The notes under the pieces were generated by a model, which was not told where the DNA came from, did no database searches, and saw only the letters and a program-made list of their open reading frames with translations. Source: Gemmatimonadota bacterium (lineage in GTDB: Bacteria > ARS69). Taken from it: DNA of 42,344 nt. Of the stretch, positions 1-8,352 are shown one piece after another. Position 1 is the first letter of the stretch, and every line of letters starts with the position of its first letter. Position numbers and translations under genes: made by a program. The stretch lies in NCBI GenBank assembly GCA_030747075.1, contig JASLLL010000025.1, forward strand, positions 1-42,344, given 5' to 3'.

Positions 1-1323
1 GGCTTCGTCTTCCGGTCGTGTTTCGTCATCCTCGGGCGGGTCTTCCGCTTCCCGCACCGAATCCTTCGGTTGCGGATCTTCCGGCGGCGGCGTGGCGGAA
101 GCCCGCAAAGCCAGTTTCACGAGATCCATCGCGCTCTCGCCGGGTGCCGCCTCTTCCGGAACCGGCGGAAGATCCGCAGTCACACTCTCCGGCGGCACAT
201 CCGATGCGCCCGCCGGTGCCCGGTTGCCTCGCTTGCCGCTTCCCTTGGCTCCCTTGCCCTTCTTGCCCTGCTTCGCCTTGCCTCCCCCCTTGCCCTTCCT
301 TCTCTGCCCGCCTGCCTTGATGCTCTCGTCTGCCTCTGCCGATTCCGGACCTGCCGCGTCTTCCGCCGCCACCGGCCGCTCGCGATCGTCTGCGAAACTC
401 CGCGCCACGCGCCCGCCCCCGCGCACCAGCACGCGCCGCTCTCCTTCGCCGAGCATCTCCAGATCAATGCGTTCGCCGGTAATCGTCGCGCTCCCGTCGA
501 GAATCGACGGATTGCCGCGCATCTTCACGCGATCCCCGCTCCGGAAGAAGGTGACCGTGTCCGCGTGTGCTTCCATCGTCTCCCGGTGGATGATGACATT
601 CCCGGTGGCCACCGCGGCCTCTTCCCGCGGGTCGTAAGTCATGCGGTCCGCAGAGACGCGCACCACCACTCCATCATCGTCTTCGAAGCGGGCGGACGGT
701 TGCCCCGTCGCCCGGGCCAGATCGTACGCGCGGTCGTATTCCAGGTGCTCCCCTGTGACCACAACTCCGCTCTCGTCATCCGTGAACTCCGCGTTCCCCG
801 CCGCATACAGAACTTCCGTGCGCTGGTCCCAGGTGATGGCATCGCCGCGAAGCGTGCCGGATGTGTCCTCGGCGGAGGCGTCGCCGATCAGTTCGAACCG
901 ATTCTCGTTGCGGTACCAGAACCCCTCCTCCGCGACGGCGGTCCCCTCTCTCCCGAACACCACCAATCGATCCGGGAAGCGCGCCAACCGACGGTCCCGG
1001 TCGTAATACACATAAGGAGCCCGCACGGAGACCGAGTCGTCCCGCATACGCACATGGCCGGAGAGCAGCGCACGCCGCCCGCCCTCCAGATAACGCGCTT
1101 CGTCCGAGGTTGCGTGGAGGTTCCCGTGGCGAATGACCACGCTGTCGACAAACGAGTGCACACGCGCCCCGTCGGCTGACACCACGGAATGCGATGCACG
1201 CGAAGTAATCGTCCAGGGATCTTCGGAGTCCGGAGGAACGGCAGCCAGTGCCAGAAGCGCGCCGAACAGAAGGGCGCTCAGCGCAAGGCGGGACGATGCC
1301 GGATGGGGCCTCCGAAGACCCAC
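1..1323 (-). CDS. OstA/LptA-like envelope protein, C-terminus cut by window edge
   Basis: No stop is reached before base 1, so 441 codons of a longer gene are visible. The GTG start at 1323 lies 3 bases after the stop of the upstream ATPase gene and has a GGAG ribosome site. Residues 1-30 form a signal peptide (hydrophobic run at about 13-29). Residues about 40-310 are repeated beta-strand units of the OstA/LptA/LptC type, with phrases such as DSVVIRHGNLHATSDEARYL, LEYDRAYDLARATGQP and MTYDPREEAAVATGNVIIHR. That family carries or assembles lipopolysaccharide across the periplasm. Residues 337-371 are a very basic Lys/Gly-rich linker, followed by an acidic Pro/Glu-rich stretch up to the edge. 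Family membership is well supported. The exact role (LptA bridge, LptD N-terminus or a relative) is open because the C-terminus is missing. Confidence 0.8.
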   Translation of the reverse strand, partial: MGLRRPHPASSRLALSALLFGALLALAAVPPDSEDPWTITSRASHSVVSADGARVHSFVDSVVIRHGNLHATSDEARYLEGGRRALLSGHVRMRDDSVSVRAPYVYYDRDRRLARFPDRLVVFGREGTAVAEEGFWYRNENRFELIGDASAEDTSGTLRGDAITWDQRTEVLYAAGNAEFTDDESGVVVTGEHLEYDRAYDLARATGQPSARFEDDDGVVVRVSADRMTYDPREEAAVATGNVIIHRETMEAHADTVTFFRSGDRVKMRGNPSILDGSATITGERIDLEMLGEGERRVLVRGGGRVARSFADDRERPVAAEDAAGPESAEADESIKAGGQRRKGKGGGKAKQGKKGKGAKGSGKRGNRAPAGASDVPPESVTADLPPVPEEAAPGESAMDLVKLALRASATPPPEDPQPKDSVREAEDPPEDDETRPEDEA

Positions 1324-1326
1324 GGG

Positions 1327-2430
1327 TCAGTTCTCCGCGCCGGCGGGGGAGTGAAGTGCTTCGCCCGAAGCGGAATCGAAGACATGCAGAGCCTCTCCGC
1401 GGAGAACAAAACCGCGCCGCTCCCCGGCACTCACTGCGCGATCCGGCGCAACCCGAGCAACGAGTTCCATCGAACCCGCACGGGCGTGAACCAGGATTTC
1501 GCTGCCGAGCGGCTCTACCACTTCCACATTCGCCTCCACCGATGCGTGCGCGGCACGCTCGGCTAGTTCCAGATCCTCGGGACGAATGCCGACCGTCAGG
1601 TTCTCCGGCAGATCCTCCAGCCCCGGAACCCCGGAAAGATCCACCGAAAACCCGGCACCCGAAAGCCGAGGCCCGCCGTCTGACCGCGAAACCCGGCCTT
1701 CCAGGAAGTTCATCGCCGGGCTCCCAATGAAGCCCGCCACAAACCGATTCGTCGGGCGGCGGTAGAGACTGAGCGGGTCCGCAATCTGCTGAATCACGCC
1801 ATCCTTCATCAGCGTGATCCTCGTCCCCATAGTCATGGCCTCCACCTGATCGTGCGTGACATACATCATGGTCGCGCCGAGTTGCTGGTGAAGGCGGGAG
1901 ATCTCCGTTCGCATCTGAACACGAAGTTTCGCGTCGAGGTTGGACAGGGGTTCGTCGAAGAGGAACACCTTGGGCTTGCGAACGATCGCCCGCCCGACGG
2001 CAACACGCTGCCGCTGCCCGCCGGAGAGCGCCTTCGGGCGGCGCTTCAGGAGTTCCGTAAGGCCGAGAATCTCAGCGGCTTCACGGACGCGGGAGTCGAT
2101 CTCCGAGCGATCGTACTTTCGCATCTTCAACCCGAACGCCATGTTGTCGTACACAGTCATGTGCGGGTACAGCGCGTAGTTCTGAAAAACCATGGCGATG
2201 TCCCGGTCTTTCGGTGCCACATCGTTCACGATGCGTCCGTCGATGGACACTTCTCCGCGCGTGATGTCCTCAAGCCCCGCGACCATGCGAAGCGTCGTGG
2301 ACTTGCCGCACCCTGAAGGCCCGACGATGACCATGAACTCGCCGTCTTCAATCGTGAACGAGGCTTCCTTCACCGCATCCACATCACCCGGGTAGGTCTT
2401 CCAGACATTGCGAAACTCGACCTTGGCCAT
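1327..2430 (-). CDS. ugpC: MalK/UgpC-type ABC transporter ATP-binding protein
   Basis: This 367-residue ATPase has Walker A GPSGCGKS (37-44), signature LSGGQ (135-139), Walker B VFLFDE (155-160) and the switch histidine in THDQ (193). The C-terminal third (about 235-360) is the TOBE/OB-like extension typical of MalK, UgpC and MsmK, the ATPases of carbohydrate importers. The length is normal for the family. It begins 3 bases after folC and is followed 3 bases later by the OstA-like gene, so it is part of the long minus-strand operon. No permease or solute-binding protein gene is present in the window. It may therefore be a shared ATPase serving importers encoded elsewhere, as MsmK does in some bacteria. 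The substrate cannot be read from the sequence. Confidence 0.9.
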   Translation of the reverse strand: MAKVEFRNVWKTYPGDVDAVKEASFTIEDGEFMVIVGPSGCGKSTTLRMVAGLEDITRGEVSIDGRIVNDVAPKDRDIAMVFQNYALYPHMTVYDNMAFGLKMRKYDRSEIDSRVREAAEILGLTELLKRRPKALSGGQRQRVAVGRAIVRKPKVFLFDEPLSNLDAKLRVQMRTEISRLHQQLGATMMYVTHDQVEAMTMGTRITLMKDGVIQQIADPLSLYRRPTNRFVAGFIGSPAMNFLEGRVSRSDGGPRLSGAGFSVDLSGVPGLEDLPENLTVGIRPEDLELAERAAHASVEANVEVVEPLGSEILVHARAGSMELVARVAPDRAVSAGERRGFVLRGEALHVFDSASGEALHSPAGAEN

Positions 2431-2433
2431 TCT

Positions 2434-3756
2434 CTATCCTTCCCACGCGCCCGCAGGCGCCGGTTCCTCTGCCGGCCCGGGGGTATCCACCGGATCCCCG
2501 AACGCCCGCATGGCGGCTCCGACCGTGAAGAGCGAACCCGCCACGACAACCCATGCTCCCGCCGGAAGACTCTCCCGCGCAAACGCCACGGCGTCCGCCA
2601 CGCTCTCCCGCCAGTCCACATTCATTCCTGCGGCGGCAAGCGCCGACGCGGTTTCCTCCGCCGGCCTCGCGCGGACCGGGTGCGGAGGGGTGGCGGTCAC
2701 GGCTCGCCGAAAGACGCCGGAGAGGCGCGTGGCCATCTCTGACAGATCCTTGTCGCCCAGCACGCCGAGCACAAGCACCGAACCTTCAGGAAGCCCAAGT
2801 TCCACCAGCGAATGGCTGAGCGCCGCAACCCCCGCCGCATTGTGCGCCACATCGTAGACCCGAACGGGGTTTCCCGCCACTTTCCGCAACCGCCCCGGCC
2901 ATTGCGTCCGCCCGAATCCGCCGAGGAGCAAGTCCAGCGCCTCCGGTCTGGAATCCACCAGGCGCGCGGCGAGGGCCGCCGTGGCCAGATTCCGCGACTG
3001 ATGGACGCCGGGGAGCGGGGTGAATACCTCCCGCTCCGGATCGCCCGGCAGGCGAATCCGCGCCGTAAGGCCATCCCAGTTGTTGGAGAGCACGCGAAGC
3101 TCCACCTCTTCGTCCACGCGCAGCACAGGCACTCCACGGCGCCGGGCAATCTCCTCGCACGCCTCGCGCGGTGCGGGCTGCATCTCTCCCAGCACGAGCG
3201 GCACCCCGGGGCGAAGGATGCCCGCCTTCTCCCGGGCGATCTCCGCCAGGCTCCCGCCAAGCGTCTTCGTGTGGTCCAGGTCGATCCCGGTCACCACCGT
3301 CACCGCCGGATGGCAGACACTGGTCGCATCCAGTCGCCCGCCAAGCCCAACCTCCAGCACGGCGATATCCACGCGGGATTGTCGGAAATGCTCGAACGCA
3401 AGGGCGGTGGTCACCTCAAAGAAGGACGCGTCTAACTCTCCGCCGGTGGAAGTCATCGCGTCCAGCGCGAGTGCGGCGTCCTCCTCCCGGATGGGATGCC
3501 CGTCCACGCGAATGCGCTCGGCGAAGTCGACAAGGTGAGGCGAAGTCAGAAGGCCCACGCGCCGACCGGTTGCCGAGAGCGCGGCCGCCACCATGGCGCA
3601 CACGGAGCCCTTGCCGTTCGTGCCCGCCACGTGAACGGCGGGAAACTCCCGCTCCGGGTGGTCCAAGCGGTCCAGAAGGCGGGTCACATTCGCAAGGCCC
3701 AGTTCCACGCTCTGGCCGCGCAACGCGGTCAGTCGCTCGAAAGCGCCACCGCTCAC
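2434..3756 (-). CDS. folC: Folylpolyglutamate synthase / dihydrofolate synthase
   Basis: FolC adds glutamate to dihydropteroate and to folates in the cytoplasm. The 440-residue protein has the Mur-ligase-type P-loop GTNGKGS (45-51), the FolC-type sequence TSPHLVDFAERIRVDG, and the central Mur-ligase region around EVGLGGRLDATSV and TGIDLDHTKTLG. The C-terminal domain has the ligand-binding Asp/His stretch VYDVAHN. The GTG start at 3756 overlaps the accD stop (GTGA), a common sign of translational coupling, and accD-folC adjacency is widespread in bacteria. The length is normal. Whether both the DHFS and FPGS activities are present cannot be decided from sequence alone. Confidence 0.95.
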   Translation of the reverse strand: MSGGAFERLTALRGQSVELGLANVTRLLDRLDHPEREFPAVHVAGTNGKGSVCAMVAAALSATGRRVGLLTSPHLVDFAERIRVDGHPIREEDAALALDAMTSTGGELDASFFEVTTALAFEHFRQSRVDIAVLEVGLGGRLDATSVCHPAVTVVTGIDLDHTKTLGGSLAEIAREKAGILRPGVPLVLGEMQPAPREACEEIARRRGVPVLRVDEEVELRVLSNNWDGLTARIRLPGDPEREVFTPLPGVHQSRNLATAALAARLVDSRPEALDLLLGGFGRTQWPGRLRKVAGNPVRVYDVAHNAAGVAALSHSLVELGLPEGSVLVLGVLGDKDLSEMATRLSGVFRRAVTATPPHPVRARPAEETASALAAAGMNVDWRESVADAVAFARESLPAGAWVVVAGSLFTVGAAMRAFGDPVDTPGPAEEPAPAGAWEG

Positions 3757-4649
3757 GACGCGCCGGACACCGTGACCGCCGGAGCCACCGGGGATTCGGG
3801 CTCCATCTTCGCGTCGCCGAAGAACGCCAGCAGCGTGGCCAGTTCGTCCCGCAGATCCCGCCGGTGTACGACCCGATCCACAAACCCGTGCTCCATCAGG
3901 AACTCCGACCGCTGGAATCCTTCGGGAAGTTCCTGGTTGATGGTCTCGCGAATCACACGCGGCCCGGCGAACCCGATGAGCGCTTTCGGTTCCGCGAGAA
4001 TCACATCGCCCAGCGACGCAAAGCTGGCCGTCACGCCGCCCGTGGTGGGGTGCGTGAGAATGGAAATGTGCAGCAGTTTCTCTTCCGCAAGACGCGCCAG
4101 CGCAGAGGAGGTCTTCGCCATCTGCATGAGCGAGAGAATGCCTTCCTGCATCCGGGCGCCACCCGAACTGGAGAGCGTGACCACAGCCCGGCGCTCCTCA
4201 ATGGCACGGATCACGGCTCGGTAGATGCGCTCCCCGACCACCGACCCCATGCTGCCCCCCATGAACGAAAAGTCCAGAAACGCGACCGACACGGGGATGC
4301 CCTTCACCAGCCCTCGTCCGGAGAGGATGGCTTCCTCCATCCCCGACTTCTTCTTCGCGGCCTGAACGCGGTCCGGGTAGGCTTTGGAGTCCCGGAAGCG
4401 GAGCGGATCCGTGGGAACCAACCCCGCGTCTTCCTCAACGAAACTCCCGGCATCCAGCAGGAGCGAAAGATACTGGCGGCTCCCGATCCGGAAGTGATTG
4501 TCACACTTCCCGCAGGTCCAGAGGCCCTTTTCCATCTCCGGACGATAGAGAACCTCTCCGCACGCATTGCACTTCAGCCAGACGCCGCCGGGCATGTCCT
4601 TCTTGCCGGAGGTCTTGATTCCCTTCTTCGCTCTTCGGAACCAGGGCAT
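3753..4649 (-). CDS. accD: Acetyl-CoA carboxylase carboxyltransferase subunit beta
   Basis: AccD forms, with AccA, the carboxyltransferase that makes malonyl-CoA for fatty acid synthesis. The 298-residue protein opens with the family's four-cysteine zinc ribbon (C27, C30, C46, C49). The crotonase-like carboxyltransferase core follows, with VKGIPVSVAFLDFSFMGGSM and the oxyanion-type glycines of SSSGGARMQEG. The HPTTGGVTASFA and GFAGPRVI segments are also family hallmarks. The ATG at 4649 shares its A with the stop of the nucleoside phosphorylase gene (TGATG). The length is standard. No accA is visible in the window. Confidence 0.97.
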   Translation of the reverse strand: MPWFRRAKKGIKTSGKKDMPGGVWLKCNACGEVLYRPEMEKGLWTCGKCDNHFRIGSRQYLSLLLDAGSFVEEDAGLVPTDPLRFRDSKAYPDRVQAAKKKSGMEEAILSGRGLVKGIPVSVAFLDFSFMGGSMGSVVGERIYRAVIRAIEERRAVVTLSSSGGARMQEGILSLMQMAKTSSALARLAEEKLLHISILTHPTTGGVTASFASLGDVILAEPKALIGFAGPRVIRETINQELPEGFQRSEFLMEHGFVDRVVHRRDLRDELATLLAFFGDAKMEPESPVAPAVTVSGAS

Positions 4650-5551
4650 CAGCGCCCCCCCGGGGTGTCGGCGGAGAACTGCTCCAGGCAGGCGGCCAGG
4701 AGTTGCGAGAATCGCTCCTTGCGGGACTGCATGACTTCGATGACTTCCTCGTGATTCACCTCGCGTCCGGGCACGACACCCGGCGCCATATTCGTCACAC
4801 AGGCGAAGGCCACCGCATCCATTCCGAGCGCGGTCGCTGAAATCAGCTCCGGCGCGGTCGACATGCTCACGACATCCGCGCCAAAGGTGCGCGCCATCCG
4901 AACCTCGGCCGGAGTCTCGTAGGACGGACCCTTCGATGAGAAAAGCACGCCCGTGCGAAGCGGTATCCCCACGCTCTCGGCGGCGCTCGACACCCGTTCC
5001 AGAAGACGCGGTGAGACGCGCGCCGGGCTGCCGAACGCGCCGGGCGATCCGCGAAGGGGGCTGTCCAGCATGAAGTTCACAAAGTCGTGAATCCGCACCA
5101 GATCACCCACGCGATAACCCGGATTCACGCCGCCTGCCGCGCAGGTCACCACGAGATCCCGAACGCCCAGCCCGTGCAGGACACCCACGGTCTCCCCGAT
5201 TCGTCGGAGACTGTGTCCTTCGTAGTGGTGGAGCCGGCCCTGCATCGCAAGGAAATCCCGACCGTTCGACCGTCCGCGCACGAGCCTCCCCGCGTGACCC
5301 GCCACCGTGCTTCGGCCGAAACCGGGGATCTCCTCGTACGGGCACTCCTCCAGTGTCTCCACCGTATCCACGAAGTGACCCCACCCGCTCCCCAGAATGA
5401 ACCCGACGCGCGCGCCGCCAAAGCCGCGATCCGCGAGAAACTCGACGGACTCGCGACTTCCGGGGAAGGGTGGAGTGGTCGTGGGGTTGAGCAATGGAAT
5501 CCGCCTCCTTCCGGCAGGTTCCGGGGACCATACCGCCCCCTCGGTCCTCAT
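4649..5551 (-). CDS. Purine nucleoside phosphorylase, trimeric (class I) type
   Basis: The enzyme cleaves purine nucleosides with phosphate, giving free base and ribose 1-phosphate for purine salvage. Family marks in the 300-residue protein include the phosphate loop GFILGSGWG, the HHYEGHS motif, TCAAGGVNPGYRVGDLV, SSKGPSYETPAE and the Asn-containing base-binding stretch VAFACVTNMAPG. These belong to the low-molecular-mass PNP group (PunA/mammalian PNP type). The ATG at 5551 overlaps the tsaB stop (ATGA). About 25 residues precede the conserved core, so a slightly later start is possible. The base preference (guanine/hypoxanthine or methylthioadenosine) is not certain, although the context does not suggest methionine salvage. 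Confidence 0.92.
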   Translation of the reverse strand: MRTEGAVWSPEPAGRRRIPLLNPTTTPPFPGSRESVEFLADRGFGGARVGFILGSGWGHFVDTVETLEECPYEEIPGFGRSTVAGHAGRLVRGRSNGRDFLAMQGRLHHYEGHSLRRIGETVGVLHGLGVRDLVVTCAAGGVNPGYRVGDLVRIHDFVNFMLDSPLRGSPGAFGSPARVSPRLLERVSSAAESVGIPLRTGVLFSSKGPSYETPAEVRMARTFGADVVSMSTAPELISATALGMDAVAFACVTNMAPGVVPGREVNHEEVIEVMQSRKERFSQLLAACLEQFSADTPGGR

Positions 5552-6282
5552 GGTACCTCTGTCGACCCGGATTCGGTTTCTTTCCGCTGTTCCCTGCGGA
5601 TCTCAGCGTCCGTCTTTCGCAGGTAAACTGGCTCTACGGACGCAGAATCCGCCATTTCTCCGGATTTCGCCTTCCGTATGGCTGCCCGAAGGACCGCGGC
5701 GGCACGCGTTCTCGCCAGTTCCGGAGGGGCGACCCAGCCGGATTCCGCACCGAAGAGAGGCCGGAGAAGCGGCGTGCCGTCCCCGCAGAGGATCCCGCCG
5801 GGCGTCGCGGCCGACGAGGTGGCCCCCAAGAGCGCAAGAAGTGCCACGGGCGAGACGGCCTCCGGCCCCCACGCAAGAACAGGCGCGTCTCCCGCATCCG
5901 CCGCGCGATAGAGCGCCGCATAGACTTCGCCCCGTCGCGCATCCACCGAGGGGAGAATCAGCGTTCCCGGCAAAGCCCCCTCGGACGCGGACTCCGCGAT
6001 CCCCTCCAGCGTTCCCACCGGGACGACCGGAATGCCGCGCGCCAGCGCCAGCCCCTGAGCCGCGGCAATCCCGATACGGATGCCGGTGAACGATCCCGGG
6101 CCGGTCGACACCGCCACAGCGTCCAGGTCGGCAGGCGACACGCCGGATTCCGCGAGAAGCGCAAAGAGCCCCGCCACCGCACCCTCGCCCCGGAGGTCCA
6201 CCTCCCGATCGCGGACCTTGCCTCCGGCTTTCAGCGCGACGCTTCCGGCAGGCGTGGTCGTCTCCAGCGCGGCAATGTTCAT
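5548..6282 (-). CDS. tsaB: tRNA t6A biosynthesis protein TsaB
   Basis: TsaB is the ASKHA-fold partner of TsaD in making N6-threonylcarbamoyladenosine at position 37 of ANN-decoding tRNAs. The 244-residue protein starts MNIAALETT, has the TsaB signature STGPGSFTGIRIG and the PSVDARRGEVYAALY segment, and ends in a less conserved tail. The start at 6282 was preferred over an upstream in-frame start because it overlaps the tsaE stop (ATGA) and matches the conserved N-terminus. Adjacency to tsaE supports the call. tsaD and tsaC are not in the window. Confidence 0.95.
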   Translation of the reverse strand: MNIAALETTTPAGSVALKAGGKVRDREVDLRGEGAVAGLFALLAESGVSPADLDAVAVSTGPGSFTGIRIGIAAAQGLALARGIPVVPVGTLEGIAESASEGALPGTLILPSVDARRGEVYAALYRAADAGDAPVLAWGPEAVSPVALLALLGATSSAATPGGILCGDGTPLLRPLFGAESGWVAPPELARTRAAAVLRAAIRKAKSGEMADSASVEPVYLRKTDAEIRREQRKETESGSTEVP

Positions 6283-6758
6283 AGCTCGCCTCCCTCCAGC
6301 GCCCGGATGTGCACTCCCGCCGGAAGCAGGATCCGGATCCGTCGCGATTCCCCGTCCGACTCCAAGCGTATCCGCACCGTATCGGGCGGCAGCGCGGGAA
6401 GCACGCGGTCCCCCCACTCCAGCAACACCAGCGTCTCTCCGTCGAGCAGTTCCGAGAACCCCAGCGCGTCCAGTTCCCCGGGCCCGTCAAGGCGAAAGCA
6501 GTCCATGTGCACGACCCGGCGGCCATCCGCCGCTTCATGGATGTTCTGGAGCGTGTAGGTGGGGCTCGTGACTTCCGTCTCCACACCGGCCCCCGCGCAG
6601 ATCCCCCGGGCAAGCACCGTCTTTCCTGAACCGAGCGCCCCCTCCAGCGAGAGTACCGCCCCATTCGGAAGCGTCCGGCCCAACGCCGCGCCGACGGCAT
6701 GCGTCTCCTCCGCCGACCCGGTTCGGATGGCCAGCGCGCGCGGAGCGGACTGGGTCAT
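6279..6758 (-). CDS. tsaE: tRNA t6A biosynthesis ATPase TsaE
   Basis: TsaE is the small P-loop ATPase that works with TsaB and TsaD in forming t6A on tRNA. From the ATG at 6758 it has 159 residues, typical for the family, with the P-loop GALGSGKT (40-47), TSPTYTLQNIHE and the conserved VHMDCFRLDGPGELDALGF and VLLEWGDRV segments. The chosen start overlaps the stop of the PorX-like gene (ATGA). A longer in-frame reading upstream would only add sequence lying inside that gene. It is directly followed by tsaB. Confidence 0.95.
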   Translation of the reverse strand: MTQSAPRALAIRTGSAEETHAVGAALGRTLPNGAVLSLEGALGSGKTVLARGICAGAGVETEVTSPTYTLQNIHEAADGRRVVHMDCFRLDGPGELDALGFSELLDGETLVLLEWGDRVLPALPPDTVRIRLESDGESRRIRILLPAGVHIRALEGGEL

Positions 6759-8323
6759 CGCGGGTTCATCACTGCGACGGGGAGAACCATCTCTTCCAGT
6801 GAGATCCCGCCATGCTGGAAGCTCCCGCGGAACTGGCGCTCGTACTCGTGGAACTTCGTCGGGTAGACGAAGTAGTAGTTCTCCCGCGCGATGATGTAGT
6901 GCGTCCCGAGACCCATCGACGGCAGTTGGTAGGCTTCCGGGTCCTTGATGTGGAGCGCGTGCTTGGTATCGCACCCGAGGTTGCTCCCGATCTTGAACCG
7001 CAGATTCGTCGTGGTGTCCCGGTTTCCCTGCACCATCGAAGCGTGCCTTCCGATAATGGAGCCATGATCCGTGGTCACGACCACGGTGGCATCCTGCCGG
7101 GACACGGCCTTCAGAATCTCAAAGAGCGCCGAGTGCTTGAACCAGGCCATTGCAAGCGATCGGAACGCGGCTTCGTCCGGTGCCACCTCCCGGAGCAGGT
7201 CGGAGTCCGACCTGCCATGCGAGAGAATGTCGATGAAGTTGAACACCATGGACACGAGCGGCAGCGAATACAACCCGGAGAGACCTTTTCGAAGGTTGTT
7301 GGCGTCCGCGCGCGTCACCACCTTCACATACTTCGACGGCACGCCCGGGGCCGCGCCCAGCCTCTTCAGTTGTGCGTCGAGCAACGCGTGTTCATGTCTG
7401 TTCAGGCTCGTCTCGTCATCACCGGGCATGGCCCAGAGTTCCGGGTGCTTCCTGGCAATCTGAAGCGGATGCAGCCCGGAGAAGATGGCGTTCCGCGAAA
7501 ACGGAGTGGCGGTCGGCAGAATGGAGAAGTAGTGATGCCGCCGGATGTCGAAGAACGGTTCCAGAAGCTGCTCCATGGCAACCCACTGATCCAGCCGAAG
7601 ACAGTCGAGAACGATGAAGTACACCTTGCGCTTCTTCCGGAGGAGCGGCGCCACGAACTTCCGAACGATATCCACCGAGAGCGTCGGCCGGTCCGACGGA
7701 TCCGCAGAGATCCACCCGGCATAGTGGGACGCCACAAACCGCGAGAACTCAACATTGGCTTCATGCTTGGCGTCTTCATGCGTCTGCAGAAGTCCGGCGT
7801 CCCGGAATGAGTCCAGCCGAAGATCCCAGTCCGCGAGCTTCCTGTGCGTTTCCAGCCAGACATCCGGAGACTTTTCGCCTTCTCGGAGATTCCGGAGCAG
7901 GGTGAACTCCTCCACATAGTCCCGCATCACGCCGGATTCGCGAATGCGCGCGCCATCCAGAAGGCGGCGGCAGGCGGTGAACACCTGAAGCGGATTGACG
8001 GGCTTGACGAGGTAGTTGTCGATCTCGCGCCGGATGGCCGCATCCGCAAGGTCTTCGTCCTCCGACTTGGTCACCATGATGACGGGAACGCTCGGGTCCA
8101 CGGCCTTGATTCCCTGAAGCGTCTCCAGGCCGTCGATGCCGGGCATCATCTCGTCCAGTATCACGAGATCGAAACGGCGACCCTCCTTCGCGACCAGATA
8201 GACCGCATCCTCGCCGTTGGAGACCCCCTCGACGGCAAACCCCCGATCCTCCAGCATCTTCACATGAGGACGCAGCAGGTCGATTTCGTCGTCGGCCCAG
8301 AGAATGGTCTTGCGCGGTTCCAG
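6755..8323 (-). CDS. porX: PorX-like response regulator with PglZ domain
   Basis: The N-terminus is a CheY-like receiver (KTILWADDEIDLLRP, phosphoacceptor Asp in LVILDEMMPG, conserved Lys in NYLVKPVNP). A linker and a large PglZ/alkaline-phosphatase-fold domain follow, with VLDCLRLDQW, LPTATPFSRNAIFSG and the metal-binding TTDHGSIIGRH. This is the architecture of PorX, which in Bacteroidota controls type IX secretion. The start is not obvious. The first permissible codon in frame is GTG at 8488, but that would place 133 bases inside the kinase gene. A CTG at 8323 has GAGG five bases upstream and gives 522 residues with the acceptor Asp at about 57, close to known PorX. I used 8323 as an inference. 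An ATGA overlap couples it to tsaE. Confidence 0.88.
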   Translation of the reverse strand: MEPRKTILWADDEIDLLRPHVKMLEDRGFAVEGVSNGEDAVYLVAKEGRRFDLVILDEMMPGIDGLETLQGIKAVDPSVPVIMVTKSEDEDLADAAIRREIDNYLVKPVNPLQVFTACRRLLDGARIRESGVMRDYVEEFTLLRNLREGEKSPDVWLETHRKLADWDLRLDSFRDAGLLQTHEDAKHEANVEFSRFVASHYAGWISADPSDRPTLSVDIVRKFVAPLLRKKRKVYFIVLDCLRLDQWVAMEQLLEPFFDIRRHHYFSILPTATPFSRNAIFSGLHPLQIARKHPELWAMPGDDETSLNRHEHALLDAQLKRLGAAPGVPSKYVKVVTRADANNLRKGLSGLYSLPLVSMVFNFIDILSHGRSDSDLLREVAPDEAAFRSLAMAWFKHSALFEILKAVSRQDATVVVTTDHGSIIGRHASMVQGNRDTTTNLRFKIGSNLGCDTKHALHIKDPEAYQLPSMGLGTHYIIARENYYFVYPTKFHEYERQFRGSFQHGGISLEEMVLPVAVMNPR

Positions 8324-8352
8324 AGTAACCTCATTCAGTCCGTGGGAGGGGG

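Noticed and set aside
3171-4754. 527-codon plus-strand frame opposite folC and accD
   Set aside because: Shadow frame with Arg/Pro/Ser-rich content. The minus-strand genes are unmistakable.
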